Below are positions 30,902-35,843 of a stretch of DNA of 35,843 nt, in pieces (positions within the stretch are counted from its first letter, which is position 1; every line of letters starts with the position of its first letter). Origin of the DNA: Candidatus Rokubacteria bacterium 13_2_20CM_69_15_1 (GTDB taxonomy: Bacteria > Methylomirabilota > Methylomirabilia > Rokubacteriales > CSP1-6); assembly GCA_001914535.1 (NCBI GenBank), contig MNCR01000007.1, forward strand, positions 1 to 35,843. The letters are read 5' to 3'. The notes beneath the pieces were generated by a model. It ran no database searches and was not told the origin of the DNA. It saw nothing but the letters and a program-made list of their open reading frames with translations. Position numbers and translations under genes: made by a program.

Positions 30902-32265
30902 AAGGAGCTCCCCTTCGTGTCGGCCAGGTACTCGGCCTTGGCGCGCTCGAGCTCGGCGATGATCGCCTGCCGCTCGGTCGTGAGGCGTCGGGCGGCGTGC
31001 TCGCGCGTGAGCGCGAGGACGGTGAAACGGAGGCGGCTCGTGAAGCGGCCCGCCCCGACCCAGTACCGGTAGGCGACGACGCCCGAGAGCGGGAGCGACA
31101 CCGCGAAGGCCAGCGCCCACGCCGCGCCGAGAAGCCGGGCGACCAGCCAGATCTCGATCCCCCAGAAGAGCGGATACGCGACCACCGAGGCGAGGAACCG
31201 CCACGTCGCGTAATCCGTCTCTTTCCGCGCCATCCGGCGCGCCGTCCAGCGCGGGATCCAGTAGGGGAGGAGATTCACGCAGGCGCCGTAGGCGAAGAGG
31301 GGAAAGCCGACGAGCGCCTCCCAGCCGCGCCGGAGGCGCTGGCGGGGACGCGGCGGCTCGGGTCGTGCGCGCACCGCCTCGTCCTTGATGCGGTAGAGCG
31401 CGAGCAGGGCGCGGTAGCCCTGGATCCCGTGCCAGAGCCGCTCGACACGCTCCGGATCGCGCGCCCTGAAGTGGTTGACGGCGTCCACGATGGCCCGCGA
31501 GAGGCGGATCGGGTCGATCTGCTCGGAGCCGAGCCCGCGCTCTTCCGCGAGCTCACGCGCGAGATCCCCGCGGTAGAGCTCCTCGACGGCCCGCACGAGC
31601 TCGGTCGTGTCGATCCGCTCGACGTGCACCACTTCGGCCTCCATCGCCCACTGGATCGCGGTCGTGAGCGCCTCGACGGCCTTCGCCGGGTCCCGGCGGT
31701 ACGCGTCGAGGTACGGCGTGACCGGCACGGGTGGGCCGAACGACACGAGCACGCGTCCCCGGAACGACTTGCGCGCCTCGAAGCTGAGCCCCACGGGGAC
31801 CACGCCGAGCTCGCCGGGTCGCTCGGTTTCGTGGGCGAGCGCGATGCGTGCCGCGCCCGTCTTGATGCGCTGGACGCGCGTTTCTGCGTGCGTCGTCCCC
31901 TCGGGGTAGATCGCGACCAGGCGCCCCTCGGCGAGCGCCGCGGCGCACGCCGCGAACGTGTCGACGTGCGTGTCCAGCGTTCGTGGGTCGTCCCCTTTGC
32001 GATAGACGGGGATCGCCCCGCAGGCCCCGAGGAACCGCGCGACGAGCGGGTGACGGAAGAGCGCGGCGGTGGCGAGGTAGTGGACCTTCCGCCGCACGGT
32101 GGCGCCGACCAGCAGCGAGTCGATCAAGTTGTTCGGGTGGTTGATGCAGAGGAGCACCGGGCCGGCGTCGGGCACCCGCTCGGGATGGCGTGGGTCCACC
32201 GACTTGAAGAAGAACCAGAGCCAGAAGCGAGCGGTCGCGCGGACGAGCCGGTAGAACCGATCCAT
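30898..32265 (-). CDS. PlsC-family lysophospholipid/glycerol-3-phosphate acyltransferase with C-terminal membrane domain
   Basis: A 455-residue protein. LLCINHPNNLIDSLLVGA is acyltransferase motif I, with five rather than four residues between His and Asp as in the HPNxxxD subgroup; IPVYRKGDD is motif II and AIYPEGTTHAETRVQRIKTG motif III. These resemble the glycerol-3-phosphate/dihydroxyacetone-phosphate acyltransferases more than classic PlsC. After residue about 320 come hydrophobic segments (ALVGFPLFAYGACVNLLPYW, FLASVVAYPLFWGIEIWLVARLLGAAWALAFAVSLPL), so it is an inner-membrane phospholipid-synthesis enzyme. ATG at 32265 has AGGA upstream; a TTG at 32304 overlapping the previous stop is an alternative. 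Confidence 0.85.
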   Translation of the reverse strand: MDRFYRLVRATARFWLWFFFKSVDPRHPERVPDAGPVLLCINHPNNLIDSLLVGATVRRKVHYLATAALFRHPLVARFLGACGAIPVYRKGDDPRTLDTHVDTFAACAAALAEGRLVAIYPEGTTHAETRVQRIKTGAARIALAHETERPGELGVVPVGLSFEARKSFRGRVLVSFGPPVPVTPYLDAYRRDPAKAVEALTTAIQWAMEAEVVHVERIDTTELVRAVEELYRGDLARELAEERGLGSEQIDPIRLSRAIVDAVNHFRARDPERVERLWHGIQGYRALLALYRIKDEAVRARPEPPRPRQRLRRGWEALVGFPLFAYGACVNLLPYWIPRWTARRMARKETDYATWRFLASVVAYPLFWGIEIWLVARLLGAAWALAFAVSLPLSGVVAYRYWVGAGRFTSRLRFTVLALTREHAARRLTTERQAIIAELERAKAEYLADTKGSSF

Positions 32266-32300
32266 CCGGTCCTGCGTGGGCCGGGTGTGGAGCGCCGTGG

Positions 32301-32855
32301 TCAAGGAGTCTGATCCCGCAGCGCGTGGCGCTTCACGAGGTCTTCGAAGCTCTCGACGGCCAGGGCCCTCGCCCACGTGGCGCCCTCCGACTCCCGGCCG
32401 TAGGCCTCGGCCATGTACACGGTCGCCTCCTCCTTCGTCCGGAACAGACGCCAGAGATGGCCTTTGCCGCCGCCGACCCGCCGGAGGTTGAAGACCGGGT
32501 CGGCATGTGATGCTGGCTCGAAGACGTTCGCCTGGCCGAAGCGGTCGAGCGTGATCCACGCCGCGGCAACCCCGCGCGCGGAGACGACCCGCGCGCGGAG
32601 CGACTCCTCGCGCGGGAGCGACTCGATGTCGCGGAGATGCGGACCGTAGTACACGGCCACGGAGTCGGCGGGCAGCGAGAGCCTGACGGGTAGCGGCGTC
32701 CCGGCGCCGTCGAGAAGCGCCTTCGACTCCTCGCCGAGCCAGACCGCGCCAGGCTCGACGAGGTCGGCCCACGCCTCGACGACCAGTCCCTTGGGGATCA
32801 GCCCCCGCCGCCGCGCGATCTCGTCCTTGTCCGTCGTGAGGTACAACCGGCTCAC
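32301..32855 (-). CDS. Conserved-looking protein of unknown function, coupled to prpF
   Basis: I do not recognise this 184-residue protein. It begins SRLYLTTDKDEIARRRGLIPKGLVVEAWADLVEPGAVWLGEES and has no signal peptide or membrane segment. The middle looks like mixed beta strands (LPVRLSLPADSVAVYYGPHL) and the C-terminus helical (TKEEATVYMAEAYG, ALAVESFEDLVKRHAL). The GTG start overlaps the prpF stop (GTGA). The upstream part of the track ORF is out-of-frame prpF. The tight coupling suggests a role with PrpF or the acyltransferase downstream, not a proven one. Confidence 0.72.
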   Translation of the reverse strand: MSRLYLTTDKDEIARRRGLIPKGLVVEAWADLVEPGAVWLGEESKALLDGAGTPLPVRLSLPADSVAVYYGPHLRDIESLPREESLRARVVSARGVAAAWITLDRFGQANVFEPASHADPVFNLRRVGGGKGHLWRLFRTKEEATVYMAEAYGRESEGATWARALAVESFEDLVKRHALRDQTP

Positions 32856-33973
32856 GGGATGCGGAGGAAGCCCTCCATGAGGCGGCGCGCCGTCCGGTAG
32901 ACGGTGACGCGCTCGGCCCAGGGCGCCCCGTCGCGGACGCGCACCGCGGCATCGATGGGCAGGACCCCCGACGGATGGCCGAGCCTGAGTGGACCCGCGG
33001 GTGACCTGCCGGAGGCACGCGTGGCTCCGGTCGCGCACTCATGAACGAGAGTCCCATCCAGGCGCGCGGCGACGGCGAGACACATCGCCGCGGTGAGCGC
33101 GAACGCGCGGTGGCAGTTGCCCATCGAGATCACGCGCGCGACGAGGTCGACCTGGTCGAGGGGGTAGCGCGCCCCGTCGAGCGCGGTGAAATCGGTCGGC
33201 GGCGCGACGATGGCGATCTTCGGCACGGCAGAGCTCCCCGGGATCCCCATCCGCCGCGCCGCCTCCGCGCGGATCGCCTCGAGGCGGGCCGACAACGAGC
33301 GATCGGCGTCGACGGCCTGCGGAGTCTCCGTGCCTGCGAGGCCGAGATCCTTGGCGCGCACGAAGACGACCGGGTTGGTCGCGTCCACGAGCGAAGCCTC
33401 GACGCCGTCCACCAGATCGCGCGGCCTCCCCGTCGGCAGCAGGCGCCCGGTCCCCGCGCCGCCCGGGTCGAGGAAGTCGAGCGCGATCCGGGCGCCACGC
33501 CCCGGGACGCCCGCGAGCTCGAAATCGCCCTCCACCGCGGCCTCGCCGTCCTTCACGGGGACGTGCGCGACGATGAGCTTCCGCGTGTTGGTGTTGTGGA
33601 TGCGCACGCGCGTCTCGCCCGCGACCCCGGGCACCAGGCGCTCGTCGATGGCGAAGGGCCCGACGGCCGAGGAGCAGTTGCCGCAGTTACCCTGGTAATC
33701 CACGACCGGGTTCTTCACGTCGACCTGGGCGAAGGTGTAGTCCACGTCGGCGCCCGGGTGCGACGGCGGGCCGATGATGCACGCCTTGGAGAGCGAGGAG
33801 ATGCCGCCGCCGAGCCCGTCGAGCTGGCGGCCGTACGGGTCGGGACTCCCGAGCGCCGTGAGAAGAATCCGGTCGCGGTCGGGACCGGCGCCCGGCAGGT
33901 CGGTCGCGTGGAAGAAGAGCGCGCGGCTGGTCCCGCCGCGCATGAACACGGCGCGGATCCGTTTCTGGGTCAC
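32852..33973 (-). CDS. prpF: PrpF-type 2-methylaconitate cis-trans isomerase family protein
   Basis: A 373-residue diaminopimelate-epimerase-fold protein. IRAVFMRGGTSRALFFHATDLP is the PrpF signature start with the Arg-Gly-Gly-Thr-Ser loop, LGGGISSLSKACIIGPP the next, and NPVVDYQGNCGNCSSAVGPFAIDE the residues at the active site with the conserved Cys. PrpF isomerises 2-methyl-trans-aconitate for the AcnD route of the methylcitrate cycle; family members also act on other tricarboxylates such as 4-oxalomesaconate. GTG start overlaps the aconitase stop (GTGA). The partner here is a shorter aconitase, so methylcitrate assignment is plausible but not certain. Confidence 0.88.
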   Translation of the reverse strand: MTQKRIRAVFMRGGTSRALFFHATDLPGAGPDRDRILLTALGSPDPYGRQLDGLGGGISSLSKACIIGPPSHPGADVDYTFAQVDVKNPVVDYQGNCGNCSSAVGPFAIDERLVPGVAGETRVRIHNTNTRKLIVAHVPVKDGEAAVEGDFELAGVPGRGARIALDFLDPGGAGTGRLLPTGRPRDLVDGVEASLVDATNPVVFVRAKDLGLAGTETPQAVDADRSLSARLEAIRAEAARRMGIPGSSAVPKIAIVAPPTDFTALDGARYPLDQVDLVARVISMGNCHRAFALTAAMCLAVAARLDGTLVHECATGATRASGRSPAGPLRLGHPSGVLPIDAAVRVRDGAPWAERVTVYRTARRLMEGFLRIP

Positions 33974-35843
33974 GCGCGTGCTCGCGTGTGCGCCAGGAGG
34001 CCGCCCGCGAGGAGAATGTCGCGCTCTCGCGCCGTCAGCACGCATGAGGCCGAGAAGCGCCGGCCCGTGCGCGTGTCGAGGACGGGCACGCGCTCGCCCG
34101 CAGCGAGCGCGGCGCGCAGGCCGTCGAGGCGCAACCGGCCGCCCGCCTCGATCGCCTCGTACGACGCGGGGTCGTCGAGCGTCAGCGGCACGATGCCCCA
34201 GTTGATCAGGTTCGCCCGGTGGATCCGCGCGAACGACCTGGCGAGCACCACCCGCACGCCGAGATACATCGGGCCGATCGCCGCGACCTCGCGCGAGGAG
34301 CCCTGACCGTAGTGCTCGCCCGCGACGAGGATCCCGCGCCCGGCCGCCTTCGCGCGCGGGACGAACTCCGGGTCGAGGTATTTGAAGCAGAACTCCGCGA
34401 TCGCCGGGATGTTGGAGCGGAAGACGAGGATCGCGGCGCCGGCAGGGGAAATGTCGTCGGTCGAGACCTTGTCGCCGAGCTTCAGCAGCACGGGAGCTTC
34501 GAGCGTCTCGGCAACGGCTTCACCCAGCGGAACTGACTTGATGTTCGGCCCGCGGATGACCTCGCCCTGGCCGTCCGGCATGACGAGCCCTGCACCCGAG
34601 GCGGCGAAGCTCTCGGGCAGGTAGGCGGCGGCCGGCGCGCCCACCGTCCGCGGGTCGGTGATCGCGCCCGTCAGCGCGGAGGCGGCCGCGGTGACCGACG
34701 AGCACAGATAGACCTCGTCGCCCTTCACGCCGCTCCGTCCCGGGAAGTTGCGGTTGAAGGCGCGGAGACTCTTCGTGCCGGCCGCCGGGACGTGGCCGAT
34801 GCCCGCGCACGAGCCGCACGTCGGCTCGGAGAGGAGCGCGCCGGAGGCGAGGAGGTCGGCGAGCAGCCCTTCGCGCGCCATCGTCTCGAGGATGCGGTGG
34901 CTCCCCGGGAACAGGACGAACGAGACGTCGGGGTGCACGTGCCGGCCCTGGAGCACCTGGGTCACCGCCCACATGTCCTCCCACGAGCCGTTGGTGCACG
35001 AGCCCACCATCACCTGCTCGACCTTCGTTCCTTCGACCTCCTCGACGGGCACGACGCGATCGGGCGAGCCCGGCAGAGCCACGAGGGGGGTGATCGCGGA
35101 AAGGTCGAGCTCGAGGCGAGCGTCGTACTCGGCGTCCTCGTCGGCCGCCTGTGGCGTCCACGCGTGCTTCCGGTGGAGGCGACGGAAGTAGTCGCGGGTC
35201 ACCGCGTCCGACGGGAAGAGGCTCGTCGTCAGGCCGAGCTCGGCGCCCATGTTGGCGATGGTCATCCGCTGCGGGAGCGAGAGCGAGGCGACGCCCGGCC
35301 CGGCGTACTCGAAGACCTTCCCCGCGCCGCCCCGCACGCTCAGACGGCGGAGCAGCTCGAGGATCACGTCCTTCGCCGTCACCCACGGCTGGAGCTCGCC
35401 CGTGAGCCACACGCGGACGACCTCGGGCATCGCGAAGGCGTACGGGCCGCCGCCCATCGCCACGGCGACGTCGAGGCCGCCCGCGCCGATCGCCAGCATG
35501 CCGGCGGCGCCGCAGAGCGGGGTGTGGCTGTCGGTGCCGAGCAGCGTCTGCCCGGGCGCCGCGAAGCTCTCGAGGTGCACCTGGTGGCAGATCCCGTTGC
35601 CTGGCTTGGAGAAAATCGCGCCGTACCGGCGCGCGGCGGTCTGGAGGTAGCGGTGGTCGTCGGAGTTACGCGAGTCCACCTGGTAGACGTTGTGGTCGAC
35701 GTACGCGACGACGCACGACGGCGTGACGCGCGGAAAGCCCATCGCCTCGAACTGGAGCAAGGCCATCGTGCCGTTCGTGTCGGTGAGGAGCACCTGGTCC
35801 ACGGCGAGGCCGATCTCCTCGCCCGCGACGGGCTTGCCCGCGG
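33970..35843 (-). CDS. Aconitate hydratase (about 640-residue type), 5' partial
   Basis: At least 623 residues, cut by the window end: the frame stays open upstream of the nominal GTG at 35802 with AGKPVAGEEIGLAVDQVLLTD, which matches the family N-terminus. The iron-sulfur ligands are visible in QVMVGSCTNGSWEDMW (first Cys) and EPTCGSCAGIGHVPAAGT (second and third Cys). DTNGTMALLQFEAMG, LGTDSHTPLCGAAGMLAIGAGGLDVA and the C-terminal swivel domain (LKLGDKVSTDDISPAGA, GQGSSREVAAIGP) complete a one-chain aconitase of the short type. It interconverts citrate and isocitrate, or methyl-substituted analogues if it works with the coupled prpF. Confidence 0.92.
   Translation of the reverse strand, partial: AGKPVAGEEIGLAVDQVLLTDTNGTMALLQFEAMGFPRVTPSCVVAYVDHNVYQVDSRNSDDHRYLQTAARRYGAIFSKPGNGICHQVHLESFAAPGQTLLGTDSHTPLCGAAGMLAIGAGGLDVAVAMGGGPYAFAMPEVVRVWLTGELQPWVTAKDVILELLRRLSVRGGAGKVFEYAGPGVASLSLPQRMTIANMGAELGLTTSLFPSDAVTRDYFRRLHRKHAWTPQAADEDAEYDARLELDLSAITPLVALPGSPDRVVPVEEVEGTKVEQVMVGSCTNGSWEDMWAVTQVLQGRHVHPDVSFVLFPGSHRILETMAREGLLADLLASGALLSEPTCGSCAGIGHVPAAGTKSLRAFNRNFPGRSGVKGDEVYLCSSVTAAASALTGAITDPRTVGAPAAAYLPESFAASGAGLVMPDGQGEVIRGPNIKSVPLGEAVAETLEAPVLLKLGDKVSTDDISPAGAAILVFRSNIPAIAEFCFKYLDPEFVPRAKAAGRGILVAGEHYGQGSSREVAAIGPMYLGVRVVLARSFARIHRANLINWGIVPLTLDDPASYEAIEAGGRLRLDGLRAALAAGERVPVLDTRTGRRFSASCVLTARERDILLAGGLLAHTRARA

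Noticed and set aside
32856-33057. N-terminal extension of the acyltransferase and the 184-residue ORFs
   Set aside because: The longer frames run through prpF out of frame; the true starts are near overlaps with the upstream stops.

Overview
The window is about 35.8 kb of very GC-rich bacterial DNA, densely coding, with G/C-ending codons, frequent GTG starts and many 4-base NTGA stop/start overlaps. No rRNA, tRNA, CRISPR array or intact insertion sequence was seen. The gene content is CoA-ester catabolism (acyl-CoA dehydrogenase, two crotonases, CaiB transferase, HMG-CoA-lyase-like enzyme, MaoC), ABC importers for peptides and branched-chain amino acids, LLM oxidoreductase, DUF222/HNH and a MetE-like protein. 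This fits an environmental (soil or subsurface) heterotroph such as Candidatus Rokubacteria/Methylomirabilota or a similar metagenome-assembled lineage. That placement is inference from gene content only.

Layout. (1) 1-2.4 kb: a D-threonine-aldolase-like gene cut by the window edge, tail-to-tail with a frameshifted DUF222/HNH gene. (2) 2.7-9.75 kb, minus strand: one compact gene string, dppB-dppC-yfbR-peptide SBP-amidohydrolase-dus-maoC-HAD. It suggests import of a peptide-like or amide substrate followed by hydrolysis. No transporter ATPase is present, and dppC seems to lack about 20 internal residues. (3) 9.8-12.3 kb: an LLM oxidoreductase and a small excisionase-type HTH gene, divergent from a citrate-synthase homologue in which the first catalytic His is Gln. 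(4) 12.3-17.7 kb: an O-methyltransferase and HMG-CoA-lyase-like pair, a Dps ferritin, then acyl-CoA dehydrogenase, enoyl-CoA hydratase and a CaiB/BaiF CoA-transferase.

(5) 17.7-22 kb: a PilB/GspE-type ATPase behind a near-consensus sigma-54 (-24/-12) promoter, then a 598-residue protein of unknown function with a proline-rich linker behind a near-consensus sigma-70 promoter, then a convergent small coiled-coil protein. (6) 22.1-27.7 kb: a MetE C-domain-like protein and a branched-chain amino acid ABC operon (SBP-livH-livM-livG-livF) in which livG is broken by an internal deletion with frameshift. (7) 27.9-30.1 kb: a four-domain signalling protein, MBL hydrolase - receiver-like - cyclic-nucleotide-binding - GGDEF. 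(8) 30.2-35.8 kb, minus strand: aconitase (cut by the window edge)-prpF-unknown-acyltransferase-crotonase, joined by stop/start overlaps.

The observations most worth following are the MBL-REC-cNMP-GGDEF fusion, the His-to-Gln citrate synthase with its divergent HTH gene, the sigma-54 promoter at pilB with the uncharacterised gene beside it, and three genes with internal lesions (DUF222/HNH, dppC, livG) that are either real decay or assembly errors. All gene functions rest on motif recognition by eye; no database search was run.
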